Source: Streptomyces zhihengii (GTDB lineage Bacteria > Actinomycetota > Actinomycetes > Streptomycetales > Streptomycetaceae). Taken from it: DNA of 64,000 nt. Both the position numbers and the translations under genes were made by a program. Of this stretch, positions 9,001 to 17,900 are shown in pieces; position 1 is the stretch's first letter, and the number at the start of each line of letters is the position of its first letter. Location of the stretch: positions 1,862,501 through 1,926,500 of the forward strand of contig NZ_JAFEJA010000002.1 of NCBI RefSeq assembly GCF_016919245.1, written 5' to 3'. The notes below the pieces were generated by a model. The model had not been told where the DNA came from, ran no database searches, and saw only the letters and a list, made by a program, of their open reading frames with translations.

Positions 9001-11808
9001 AAGGCTCCGGCGGTACCAGCACCGCGTTTCCTCGTTACAGCCGAGGACGGATCGGACGCAAGCCCCAACATGCTGTTGAAAGCCCACCTGCGCAGCGTGC
9101 GCCTCGACCCGAAGGCTGCCGACCAACTCGGCCAGCGCAAGCAGACGGAGTTCTGCCACAAGCACGGCACGGAGCACGCAGGAACGCATCTCAGCGCCGG
9201 GGGCCGGCTCGCCATCCTCACGATCGGTGCGGAGCACTATGAGGTAAGAGCGCCCGATCGCCTCACCGGGGTCGGTGGGCCCTGGGGCAGCAGGATCCAC
9301 AGCCGCGAACGCGCGAACGAGATCGCGGCCGCCCTGGAGAGCATCCGCGACGAGCAGGGCCGCCCTTTCCTCTGGGACCAACCGCCGACTGTCTCGCGCG
9401 CCCTGCAGTTCCGCGACTGGCATGGCAACGACCTGGTCAGCGCCATACTCCACGCACTCGTTCAACGCGGCCTCGACGAGACCGACGGACGGTACGCACA
9501 GGCCTACGAGAAGCGGACAGGGCAGCAAGTGGAAGCCCTCAGCCTTCCCGCACCCGCCGAGACCGCGCCCAGCCCCGCCGAGCGGGACGCGGCCATGCCG
9601 GCGGACGACGCCTTCTTCCGCACGATCGTCAAGAAGATTGCCGAGGTTTCCGGACCTGACGGATCCTTCTGGTGGAAGGGAGAGGTCAACAACCCCCACC
9701 AGGGCGCGGGGCCCCGCGCCAACCGGCTGCCCCTTAAGACCGCGGTGCGCGTACGCGTCGAGGAGTCCGACGACGAGAAGGGCGCCAGCATCGGATGGTT
9801 GAAAGTGCTGGATGCCGACACCGGCGAACACCTGGACAACGTCCGCTCCACCAGCCACGTCCTGGTTGCCGCACCACGGGACCTTGCCGATGAGGGCAGG
9901 CGCCGCAGCGCCGGGCAGCGCTTCAGCAGCGTGGGCCAGGTACGTTCCCACTTCGTGGGGCCGGCGACCCTCAAGGGTATCGCCGGGGCGCGTCGCAGCG
10001 AGCTGCGCAGGTTGGCCAAGGACCGGGAACTGGTCGAGCTCACCGCTGACGGGCAGTTCGCGATCCGCCGCAGCGGCGAGACCTTCGAGGTGATCCCGGC
10101 CGGCAGTGGACTCAGCTTCACCGGCGTACTGCCCGACCTTTATCTGACCCGCCGCGTGCGCGACGGCTTGGCCCTCACACCGCAGCCTCTTCAATCCCTG
10201 CCGACGCTGGAGCAGGCCCACGTCTTCGCCGAGCGGGTCAGCGGTCTCACCGACAGCACTGGCGCACCGGTCGACTGGAGCGACCCCGCTCTCGCCCAGC
10301 AGCTGACCAGTGCAGGCATCGTCCATATGGGACACCAGTTGCTGCGTGAGCGGGCATTGCTCGACCGCGAACACGGACGTCCCGGGTCTCCCAGCGACGC
10401 CATGTGGCAGCTGTTCGAGGCCCGGACCGACCGCGCGCCCGAGCCCGACAGCGACCACCAGTGGGCTGACCAGCTGAAGGCGGGGGACTGGGCCTGGCTC
10501 TCCACCAACGACGGGCCCCGAGAGATCCTTGCCGCGACGCAGACCGACTACGGCACAGCATTGATCACATTGGAGGACGGCACCTGGCACGTCCCGCGGA
10601 ACCTTCCCGTCGAGCACCCGGGGGGCGCGATTGTTCGGGACTCCGCGGAGCAGCCGATCGGCATGCGCCTGGACCGGGCTTGGGTCCGTGACGACGACGT
10701 CATCGAGTTCGACGTGGACGACGGCCTCAGCCCTGCGGCCCCCGCAGGGCCCGTGGGGGAGCCGTCCGCTGGAGCTACGCGTGTCCGGGGTCGGGTAAGG
10801 GCGACGCACCAGCACCCCCACGGCGGAGGGGAACGGGTCTACCTCCTCGACGCCACCCTGGTGACCGTTGGGGGCGTCAGCCCGGCGCCGACAAGGGTTC
10901 TGGTCACCGCGTTCGAACTGCCTGAGACGGTCTACCGGCTCTCTGCTCGAGCCGCCCTCGCACCGCAGCCCGCGAGCTCGGCGCCCCCCGTTCCGCGGCC
11001 CCTGCCCAGCGTCGTTCACCGGGGCCCGACCGAGGCCTCCGAAGTGTCCGAGGCGTCGGAGCCGGTGCGCGACACGGCACCGGATGAGCGGGCCGACGTG
11101 GAACACGGCGAGGCGTTGAGGCTGGACCTGATCGCCGTGCTGGACGACGCGAACGCGCCCTCGACGCCGACTGAACTCACCTCCATCGACGGCATGCCGC
11201 TGTACGTCGGCGTCAAAACCAGCCCCACGAACGGCCGCGTGCTGCAGTTCGGATTCGACCCCCAGGCACCGCGAGCCGCTGCGCAGTTCACACGCGCCGA
11301 CCTTGAGGGCGCCACGGGGGACCAGGTCTTGGGCGCCGTCCTGTCGCGCCGACCCGGCGCCGCCATGCCGGTCGGGCCTGGCCAGGTGGCTCCAGAGCGT
11401 CTGAGAGAGGACTTCTTGCAGCTCCTGGACAACCCCGACGCTCGGAACGGGCAGCCCGTCCTGCACGGAACCATGGGCGGCGCGCTTCGTCTGTACACGG
11501 CCGTGGCGCCAGACCCTGAACATGGGCAGGTCGTGGCCTTCGGGTTCGACCCCAGCGCCCCCGTGGCCCGGTTCACACGGGACGAGCTGCTCAACACGTC
11601 CAGCGACAATGTGGCCGCAGGGGTGCAGCGCTACGGAGAAGCACACGTCCAGGCCGCGTTGCAGTCGCTCGACATCCTCAAGCAGCTGCGGGCCGGAGCT
11701 CAGGCTCGGCAGGCGGGGCCACCCACGGTGCGCGCCGACCGTCACGCAGGAGAAGCGGCACGCGAGTACCTGCGGCAGACCGCCACCGTGGGAAGGACGA
11801 CGACCTGA
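28..11808 (+). CDS. Giant protein (3926 aa) with embedded UvrD-type SF1 helicase
   Basis: A very long protein of mostly unrecognised sequence around a UvrD/PcrA-type superfamily 1 helicase core at about residues 1870-2370. Visible motifs are Walker A AGTGKTS (about 1894), Walker B DEAQD (about 2089), GDPNQSIYAFRG (about 2120), the TAHKSKGLEW motif (about 2302) and AYVTATRG (about 2344). The N-terminal 1850 residues are Ala/Arg/Glu-rich and probably helical. Pro/Ala-rich linkers separate later modules, two of which are repeated (about 2434-2490 with 3212-3282, and 3720-3772 with 3809-3871). A rare TTA leucine codon lies at 1741-1743. No in-frame stop precedes the ATG inside the window, so the true start may lie upstream. 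It presumably unwinds DNA for replication or transfer together with the primase-like gene downstream. The helicase call is firm; the role of the rest is unknown. Confidence 0.85.
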   Translation: MEMFIREWAANNQPIIEAIRRGDEDAFRTLITEESTQLDAPPTTGSAPDPLPETGTLVPDAWAPWPDELAALADAANRDTDLRLRLGAGHGENPNDLIATWTEHDAQDTGPATMLAQYFDENSAPSDMLHAYLRSELTARLAAAQPMEPTAAELQIAAATPGAELTAWRLSDPRGMGESEDPYPDQAAAREGALAVITALGEWTRTWSGAQYQVERTIKEIADGAAAALWADALTGQIGIHAEAAHLTRQVADLASELLLDLEEDSRNHTSVFRLADAAYDHAARMHATTVALADRTWPPGTETGEQQQARELALSIDLQMPASQLLRRTGADAWDAAATYTSPEIYALASRPGTAVPEWERGGLTLALGDDHRLALEPVGESESMTLPRPIPLGPTLQELAKAVDGALSGPLATDAETSAAAAALEVLRAGTLSHLRGHFPNRQQFQTVEERLSDIGGGYDGWQEQAVSAERLADAARRVRQELEDALGRPSARHAAVPAHHALTLLASSADSFSSTVLPHLPHARSGRQYSETAFLRDQQQITALAYLLQHLPHPDTAPVEQTRRLVDALRLRDGHHGVGEFAGELHRHRLVADAAEALAEASSGSRADWARNLHDAARHHTDRIARHLAWSIDEGQQAPSRVPQGTATIAQAPTAAAYPQAERAQSELLQVVRQAVAGDDGPHRIGLAPVVLAALLDAQDRGIVYSDHIALHAFAEELREAVEARRHRGGRSESFAAAAHAARSHAAILAEAARDSEPALRLAVLKLQRRAEADPQLMAHAESGAEPAESQRAFRAWLAGSVWQDGMGDDQLALLQAVIARTGPGLGDGILAATWDKIRAARPSAITAALAAEFPQGAVRKSITAFRNRRTPLMAQVAHVLALPAVRERLSSPHLDELGAVVVRQAADFLADDALKQRSRAYRGSLTLARATRHLAEQAYRADLPATDQEAIADLHASAQSMAADWVASGADSDARARLFLRGEDVPLCPPSPSTAPGGSVTDAERVISRALDRVMEPAAWGGGGYQLESRVDGTTAILLTRTPMDADGWRARRTGQLESLGWSVQSTQGGYPGSSRGESLHLVVDLPRGRQAEQWQLASEVRSILEAHRRRLDPTQTFDVRPATERHFAGGNTTTAVIVRGKEDHLQQAGYTTERLEGARFVVTRPEGAVPIGTFTPAAAARPASVRLHTVAAAMRPLHAQLTDLLTLVHDRHPARFDITELQGIWDELAAVDATHPLDTNPPGALGFSARREAVNATRIHHILTWLQNGYVGQSSDANQQVAALYGPGADRLIRARAATLRELLHDYGSGQTESARLELARTGSDPDGRSVWDRYAALIQTPDGAAPEGTDLATARAAVPTVVRTTAPTPGTGQNAGPAGKGAAQDAAAGAPDAGGSGGNDQTRPPAPGGNDEPEQPRPEPAAVPGSDADEDAVWPAFTRRRQISAPRRALGNAVRELTRTAFFRQRSDDGGVEAELRDAFAAYTAASMDEPNGFHHAIERLTAAVAAVSGAWPRRDLPQDATRALTAATSAGEELRGRWRATVTSPSWEALFEDAPRPTFIQQEIRPAPSPGEDYLSREIREVPTPEVAELEEHELPSQLEAGTVRRSLDHDVHHAGPDAQGRPRTYEREPLASGGWAVFQHQTSGRSTLCTLTRAGDGFRAHNGDVEGRGATWKEAVSAYAHAARDAHENRRTAAVPTASPEADTAGPAPTGEASAAPAAATPAVPASPLGVPVADTEAQGRWEASNPRPSTRLTVSRERTHVLVTGVGPGEEDATLREWLKSKHFSFVPATSDGRWDSNKDDWRRPHPKAAVFASNLEKQANAFIATLDEQWRQIRNRIGQALTPELRAEYEQKARDRENFPLTEQQRAIIDAAQDGLNVAVQALAGTGKTSTMVALARRMPNRRITYLAFNSANAADARLKFAGLRHVSVSTAHSLAARDLMVTDLADKVTEGQQDGGTGTNANAEWADILGVQPVPAADRGEDLTAEDIVVLIKETIGNFRNSDSAAIDLIHVPDPEHPLVDQAARPQALRRAVLEHARDAWQDKINPASRALHFHHDDYLKIWALSRPRIHADTVIFDEAQDINPVLRKVVLDNMRPTSGPPAQVVIVGDPNQSIYAFRGAENALEDWPADIELPLNKSWRFGPEVADIANIFLKLLRAPYLMEGNDGTSTAIGPIATPEAVLGRSNAGVVSAVLAALEEGRTVHMVGGGDELKRMAEGAKELQEKGRTRKHPELVPFRSWKQVRQYVDKHDSAKQLEVFVRLVDEHGADTLIEMVGQLTEDATDADLIVATAHKSKGLEWGLVQVGTDFRGPKASLEPGQPTVLPSDEELRLAYVTATRGMRELDLGSLAYVEELRALADEVYAARTGVAPQPATTQAPAAPTLVATPAPASDAGAPTGAPPAPGAFQVLKAVEAQKLATADGTLWWGGRGAGREKALKKPILVRIEIGQRGVVDVKDADTGTHVTSMRTGTPFFAAPATSGPPQNSGAPHEAQAPASSPAAEQPGGESATVSAPAAPVFKVEARPEVGGRRWAVLDAATREVVWVHKDGQALECAYDVRADAENMRDALALAPELRVDAPDQRPAAAGDRRRGEVLPATLGQVTAKVVHDHSQWVKVELRDGTQRIVTLWNPAGADLVEAGQSVYVSGTLGEPATFNGRLETPVEGGTVEGQDAADTRLRRATAARDVSAAPASSATATPAPAAEQTAQALDVPAELLARLRKLPYAQRSTRWAPIDLQPQSDRRVEILLRTGEWDQVAVSNQHNVRDSRGRFHGLEDVLAWRDGTRLATLLDQPKQPGAEAQNAVVQSAAPSTPAQPVSRPPLISRPVQSMLVEELEERANALNAWLDAHTAGRNTRLSVRAVQQRDEIRAELAQRRDKEADAAKAGDWDAFSDELADLTLEPVDLTGTHDVSRDGTPLGTVTLDADGYRFLPAGARTADGTLHDSPQGAAVALARHLAAQAQIPDQTPARQARKPKKAPAVPAPRFLVTAEDGSDASPNMLLKAHLRSVRLDPKAADQLGQRKQTEFCHKHGTEHAGTHLSAGGRLAILTIGAEHYEVRAPDRLTGVGGPWGSRIHSRERANEIAAALESIRDEQGRPFLWDQPPTVSRALQFRDWHGNDLVSAILHALVQRGLDETDGRYAQAYEKRTGQQVEALSLPAPAETAPSPAERDAAMPADDAFFRTIVKKIAEVSGPDGSFWWKGEVNNPHQGAGPRANRLPLKTAVRVRVEESDDEKGASIGWLKVLDADTGEHLDNVRSTSHVLVAAPRDLADEGRRRSAGQRFSSVGQVRSHFVGPATLKGIAGARRSELRRLAKDRELVELTADGQFAIRRSGETFEVIPAGSGLSFTGVLPDLYLTRRVRDGLALTPQPLQSLPTLEQAHVFAERVSGLTDSTGAPVDWSDPALAQQLTSAGIVHMGHQLLRERALLDREHGRPGSPSDAMWQLFEARTDRAPEPDSDHQWADQLKAGDWAWLSTNDGPREILAATQTDYGTALITLEDGTWHVPRNLPVEHPGGAIVRDSAEQPIGMRLDRAWVRDDDVIEFDVDDGLSPAAPAGPVGEPSAGATRVRGRVRATHQHPHGGGERVYLLDATLVTVGGVSPAPTRVLVTAFELPETVYRLSARAALAPQPASSAPPVPRPLPSVVHRGPTEASEVSEASEPVRDTAPDERADVEHGEALRLDLIAVLDDANAPSTPTELTSIDGMPLYVGVKTSPTNGRVLQFGFDPQAPRAAAQFTRADLEGATGDQVLGAVLSRRPGAAMPVGPGQVAPERLREDFLQLLDNPDARNGQPVLHGTMGGALRLYTAVAPDPEHGQVVAFGFDPSAPVARFTRDELLNTSSDNVAAGVQRYGEAHVQAALQSLDILKQLRAGAQARQAGPPTVRADRHAGEAAREYLRQTATVGRTTT
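7327..9870 (+). repeat. Dispersed internal repeat in the giant helicase (two copies)
   Basis: Two copies of a module of about 60 residues lie at 7327-7500 and 9650-9870. Both begin DG(T/S)(L/F)WW(G/K)G, continue with a basic segment then a V.VRVE-like strand, and end in a (D/L)DADTG(T/E)H followed by a V(T/D)...RT-like segment and AAP. This suggests a duplicated beta-rich fold within one protein. Function is not known. Confidence 0.6.
11110..11655 (+). repeat. Tandem C-terminal repeat in the giant helicase
   Basis: Two adjacent units of about 80 residues share the pattern D...LLD / LY..V...P..G.V..FGFDP.AP...(A/R)FTR(A/D)(D/E)L......D.V...V. The strongest blocks are QFGFDPQAP and AFGFDPSAP, each followed about five residues later by an FTR block. 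They close the protein just before its stop codon and look like a duplicated binding domain. Confidence 0.65.
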
Positions 11809-11849
11809 AGCCGGTCCCCGCTGAGGGACCCTGCGGCTGGAAAACGGGC

Positions 11850-11876
11850 GCTGCCTCCCGCACGGCGGGAGGCAGC
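11850..11876 (+). terminator. Hairpin terminator after the giant helicase gene
   Basis: A perfect 11-bp inverted repeat, GCTGCCTCCCG and CGGGAGGCAGC, with a 5-nt loop, begins 41 bp after the stop codon. There is no U tract, as is usual in high-GC actinobacteria. It separates the helicase gene from the primase-like gene, so the latter may have its own promoter in 11877-11983. Confidence 0.6.
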
Positions 11877-11983
11877 ACGGATCCGCATCTGGCCATCGCC
11901 ACTGCTTCGTAGCGTCGGAGCGCTATCTGCCCAGTTCGGGATGACGGTGAGCAGCCGCCGCCCGCGACCATTGAGGTGACGAC

Positions 11984-14900
11984 GTGACCACTGACCGCGA
12001 GGAGGGCTACCCCGGTGAGTCTGCCGGGCCCTGGGAGCAGACTGACGGTGATCCCCCGGCATGGGGCGAGCCTGCTACCGGCTGGGGCGGCCACAGGCTG
12101 ACCTCCGGCCTGGCCGACCCTGCTGCCACAGCAAGCGACGGCGCCGAGCAGACGGCAGGCTGGACGTCCGTGGATGAACCGCCGCGTCCTCTGCACCTCC
12201 CCGCTACGTGGGACGGTGTTCACCTCACGTCCGGGCTCTTGGATCCGGAGCCGGGCACCGGGGGTGCGTCGCCCGAAGAAGGCCAGGAGCACAGCGGAAG
12301 CGGGGCAACCGCCTGGGCAGATGAGGCTCCGGCGGCACTCGGCAACGCTCCCTCCACGCGGGCCTGGCTGCTGGCAGATGTTCCTCCGGCCATGGGCGAT
12401 GCCGGTCCTGCGAGCCTCCCGAGCCCCGCCTCGGGCGTCACTGAAACCGATGCCCTTGCCACCTCGGGCTCGGCTTCCGGCACCGTGGGGGTGGTGCCCA
12501 TCTGGGAGGCCGTGGACGTCACTTCCGCCCTCCACTCGGCCCATGCCACGTTCACCCCGAATGAAGCGCCGTCCGCATCACCGGAGGAAACGATCGGCGG
12601 CTGGGTGGCTGACGGCCTGCCGTCGGCCCTCGGCCCGGTCGACACGCCCCGGACGCCGGGCACCGTCCTGGAGAGCGGAGGCGCGGAGTCGGAGGCCGCC
12701 CCTGCAGATGCCGCAGGCCGCAGCGGGCGCGAGGCAGGCAGCGAGACGCAGCCGGCGCAGTGGGCCTCTGCATGGAACGCAGAGGAAGCTCCTCCGGCCC
12801 TCGCCGAGGCAACTCTTCCGTGGACCGGATTCGACCGACTCCCCTCGGGACTGCCGGGGTCTGCCGCTCAGACGGGCAGCCTCCCGTCGGTGCGGACTGC
12901 GGACGGCTTCCGCGAGGTCCCAGCAGCAGAAGGTGCTCAGGAGCTGCAGCTGGTTCAGGCATGGGAGGAGGAGGCCCCAGCAGCATTCGAGTCGATTCCC
13001 GCTGCGTGGAGGGCAGCAGCCGGTCTCCCGTCTGGCCTTGGCTTGCCCGGGAAGGCCAAGCCACAGCGACCGCAAGTGGCTGCGCGCGTTCTCGCCGGCC
13101 CGGAAGGACATCCGGCAGATGACGCTGCCGCACCTCAGGAGGTGCAAGCGACCGCTACTCGTTCCTGGCGGCCGGGGGAGGCGCGCCGTGCCCCGATGAA
13201 TGGCCGACCGGATGGCACGGACGGCGATGCTCGCGGGGATCCGGCACCGGCTGCACAGAATGCTGATGAATCCAAAGCGGAGCACCAGGCGCGAGACCGC
13301 CGCGACAAGTCTCCGAGCGCCGCGGCCTTCACCGATCCTGGCGCAGTCGAGGTGTGGGACAGCGAAGGCGGCGGCAGCAAAGAACTTTGGGAGGCCGTCC
13401 GCGTTGCCGGCGACATGACGGCTCTTCGGGCTGACATCGACGTCCGCGTCGAGACCGAGCTCCGGGCCGAGACCGGGATGGACGCCGACAACCGCGAGAG
13501 GCTGGAGCTCGTCAGGGTCCACGCGAGCATGGTCGTGCCACCGCTCGGGTGGTCTCGCCAGCTTGCCGACGTCATGCGCATAGCAGTCGACGGCCGGCTC
13601 ATCGTGGACGGCGACGGAGTCTTCCGGCAGCGCCCAACAGGGGGCGGGGCCGGCAGACGAGTAAGCAATGCGCGAGTGCAGCTCCTCAAGGAGGCTTCCT
13701 TCCTGACGCTGCCCGGGGGTGAGTCCTCTGAGGGCGAGGTTCGTCCCACGGTTCAGGGCGATCAGGCCCTGTTCCTTGCGGACCTGTACCCCGACGGCCT
13801 CCACGCGGATGACACCGCGGCCTACGAGGCGCGGTTGAAGGCGTCACGGCGGCCTTGGCGTAGCAGCGACGAGAACAAAGGCGTGGCACGAAGGCTGCCC
13901 CCTCTGGAGCGGTGGGCGATGAGGTGGCCCGAGGATCGGCGACCGCAACGCCTGTCCGAGTCCGAGCACGCCGACGCAGTCTTCGCGCTCGCCGTCGTTG
14001 CCTACAGAGACCTTGATGCGGTGGTGACGCGTCTGTGGAAGCCCGGCATCAAACCGAGGGACCTGGCCGGGATCGGCAACCGACTGACCGCAGCCGAGCA
14101 GAAGGTGGGCCAGGACCGTGGTGGAGCCGCCACGGACCTCAGGGCCGCCCGCGCGCTCGCGGAACGGTACGCCGCCTCGATCGAGGGTGACCCTCGGGCA
14201 GAGGAGGCGAACACGTGGATCCGTCGCCTCTCCGAGCGAATCGACCAGTACGTCGCGCACTGGCCCGGCGCAGATGTGCCGCCCCGCACAGAGGAGACAG
14301 CAGCGCTCACCTCTCCCCGGGAAGACGGTCAACGCGCTCTCCTCTCGGAGAGCGCCGAGCCGACCCGAGATGGGAGGCCGGAAGTGCCCGCTGCCGATTC
14401 GCAGTCGGCGACGAGCGCACCGGCACCCGCTGCTCCCGAGCAGCCCAGCGAAGCTCCCCGTCCTCCCGCAGCGCCCTCAACTGCGAAGACGATGCCGGTG
14501 ACACTTCCTGGGACGCATCCGTCTGTTGCGCCCGACCCGCTCGGCGGCTCCTCCGATGTGACCCTCACACAGGATCCCGTCCCAGCCGGCCGCTTCCACC
14601 AGTTCTCCTACACATGGACGGCCACGGTCGCCGGAGGCCACGAGGGCACGTACTCCGTTACCGGGGACTGCCAGGGCAAAGTCAGAAACGGCATCCCGGA
14701 CCACACGACCTACCGCGTCCACTACGCCCATGGGTTCGCCGACGGCCAGGACGAGGAGGGACAGGTCTGGGCACTGGGATTGGCCACCACACTGAAAGGG
14801 GCGGCCGAGTACATCTCCGCGCACTGGACACGGGCGCAGACGGGCAACCACCGCGCCGAGGCACAACAGGACTACTACGCCTCCGGCCTTTGGCTTCTGC

Positions 14901-17900
14901 CCGCTGTGGGAAAAGACGAGTACCTCGTGTACCGGCCGGACGGGTCCTGGGAGCTCACGAGTGGTGAAGGCGACGTCTATGAGGTCCGCTACGAGGCAGC
15001 GACTCGTGCGGGCAGTCTCGAGGTACGCCACGAGGGACAGCTGGTGGGAGTCACCACCGAGCGATACGAGAGAAAGTGGCCGCAGATGCTGGCTCTCGTG
15101 CGCGACCACTCCGCCCATCAGGCGGCGAAGCCGACCGCTGCCGTCTCTTCCCCCGAAGTCCTGGCGGATGATCCCGAACGGGACGTCAGCCCTGACACGG
15201 ATGCCGACAGGGCAGTCACCGTCGGGCACCTCAGCTCGGCGGAGACTGCAACGCCGGACGTAGCCGCACCCAGTGGGAAGGACCCTGAAGCACTCTTCGA
15301 CCTGGTGGAGCCTGATGGAGAGCGAGTCGGAGAAGGAACCTACACCGCGCCGCAGAACGGGCCCGAGGGCCCTGTTGAGACTCCGATGGCGCAGCCGGCC
15401 GCGCCAGCCGCTCGTGACGACCTGGGGACCGCCTCCCCGGGAGGAGATGCCGTCGAAGAGAGCGCTCGGTTCGACGGCACCAGTCTCCCTCCTGCCGTAA
15501 CCACGCCTGGTTCTCGCCGGCAGGCTCAAGCCCCATCCCGATCAGGATTCGAAGCCCAAGACGACGTGGGAGTGCAGCGCGATGAGGCGCGCCCTGAAGC
15601 GCCCGGTGGTCCTGAGCCCGTGAGGGACGACACCTCGCGGGAGGCGGCAGCGCCGACAGGTGATGAGGATCGGCAGAGCCCCATCGGGGAACCTGCAGCA
15701 GCGGCCAAGCCCTCACCGCCCCATGCCGTCCAGACGGACAGCGTCGAGGGCTCAGCAGCAGAGCTGACGGCACCGGAGGCGGCTGAGCAGGCGGACGCCG
15801 GCCCTCTCGACGCGGATGCGGTAGTGCGGTCTCTTGGCGAAGTCGGGGCGTACGCCAACCAGGCGGTCTACGAGGGAGCGTACGAGGCACTCCTTGCCTC
15901 CCTTGACGAGCACAGGGACTGGCTCACCGAGGAAGCCGCAGCAGCAGCGGCGGCAGACGCACTGCTCACCACCAGGGGAGTGGCACTCCCTGCGCTGACT
16001 GCGCTCTTGGCTCTCGATGTCGCAGCCCGCTCCGCAGAGGGGCGTGGAGAGGCGCACGCTGCCTTGGCCGAGCAACTTCGGCACCACATCCGGTGCACTC
16101 AGCTGACCATGTCCAAGATCGTCGTGGGTCAGGCGACCCGGACCACGGACCTCGCTCGCCTTCGAGAGCTGCACGTCGTCGCCTTCGAAGGTCAGTTCAT
16201 CGGCTTCAGGCAGGCCACTGCCGCCGGGGAGATGGAGGTTGGGCAGTACCTCGAACACCGCGCCGACCAGATCAAGGAGCAGTCCACGGGACCCGCGGAC
16301 ACAGGGGAGGTGGGAGCAGAGACGGTGGAGGAGGACGTGACTGTGGATGAAGGCGACGAGGTGGGTCTGCCAGCGCTCGAGCTTCCCGCCGGAGCAGGTG
16401 TGTTCTTCAGCCACGCCGAAGCAGCACCGCACCTGCATGCGCGCGCGGTGGAGCTGGTCCGCTCCCCGCCTGGAACGAGCGGCGAGCTCGCCTACCTCGA
16501 CGGCCGACCCGTCTACGTGATGGTCACCGAACCAGCTGACGCAACGCTCCCCGGACTGAGGGCTCTGCTGCTCGGCCAAAGCACGGGCGCTGACGCACGT
16601 ACCGTGCACATCTCGGCCGAGGAGCTCGCGGCGTTGGAGCCCGCCCGGTTCATGGCCGCGATGACCGTGTGGATGGCCGCTGACGACGATGGCGCCAGGC
16701 CGCTGCTCGACTACGAGCAGGGCATGGGAGGCGTTCAGGAGGCGCCTGGGCCGGTGGCTGCAGAAACCCCGGCGCCTCTGTCCAGCGTCCCCCCGGATCC
16801 CATGTCGCCGGCCGCCGACGCTGTTCAGCCGGAGTCTGCCCAGACGCCGGTCGAGCTGATGCCCGCCGCCGGGTCCCTGCCACTGTCCGGGAAAGGCACA
16901 GCGCCGATGACCACGTCTGAGCCTGACCCTGATCCGTCGCGTCGGCCACAGTCGATGGCCCGCGTAGCTGGCGGTCCGACGACAGTCACGCGTTCGGTCG
17001 CTCGCTCTGCCGAGGGTGACGAGCACCAGCTCATCACCGCCCCACGGGCTCCGGTCGCTGTCCCACGGCCTCCTGCGGTTGCCGCCCCGGCGGCTGTTCC
17101 GGTGCGGCAGGAGGAGCTCGGAGCCGCCGACCGGCTTGCCGGCCTCGCCCGCCAGGCGCTCGCGTCCCTGGGCTCCAGCCGGGAAGTCACCGCAACGATG
17201 GCGGCGCCCGACCATGTGCTCGTCACCGTGGAGGCAACCGGTGATTCCGGCCGAGACCACTACCTGTCGGCGGGCTTGGAGCAGGCCCTGCACGCCGCGA
17301 TAACGCGCCAGCCCGACCGAAGCCTGGACCGGCTTCGTGTCGAGGTGCAGCATGCGCACACGGGCCAGACCCTCCTGCCCGCGAATGGCTCCGCCACCAG
17401 CGCCGTCGACGCGGCTGTACCGCGCGCACGGCTGATCGCCGTCACCGCGGAAGCCGCACGGATCTTCGCCGCCCGCCTGCGGACGGACCCGAACGCCGAG
17501 CTCGCCCGGACCTACCTGCATGAAGGCGACGTGGCCGCTGGAATTCAGGGACGGCAGCTCCCTCCTGAGATTCAGGCAACGTGGGGTGTCGGGTATGCGC
17601 CGTCGGACCGGAACGCCGGCCGGTGGGACGTATTGGCACGGGAGCTGTTGCGCGCCGGATTCTCCGAGGACGACATCGTAGAGTCCGGGCTGGCCAAACG
17701 CTCAAGCAAAGAGACCCTCTACGACGCGTTCGCCGACCGGATCATGTTTCCCATCCATAACCAGGTTGGGGAGATCGTCGGGTTCGGCGGCCGCCGTATC
17801 GACCGGCCCGGCGAGACCGAAAGCCAGTCCAGGGACCGAGGCGGCCCGAAGTACCTCAACACCCGGGAGACCGCGATCTTCCACAAGGGCGAGCTCGTGT

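Noticed and set aside
4837..11745. Very long open frames on the minus strand opposite the giant helicase gene (955 and 1143 codons)
   Set aside because: They are antisense shadows of a high-GC gene with strong third-position bias. The plus strand carries recognisable helicase motifs; the minus frames show no family and low-complexity composition.
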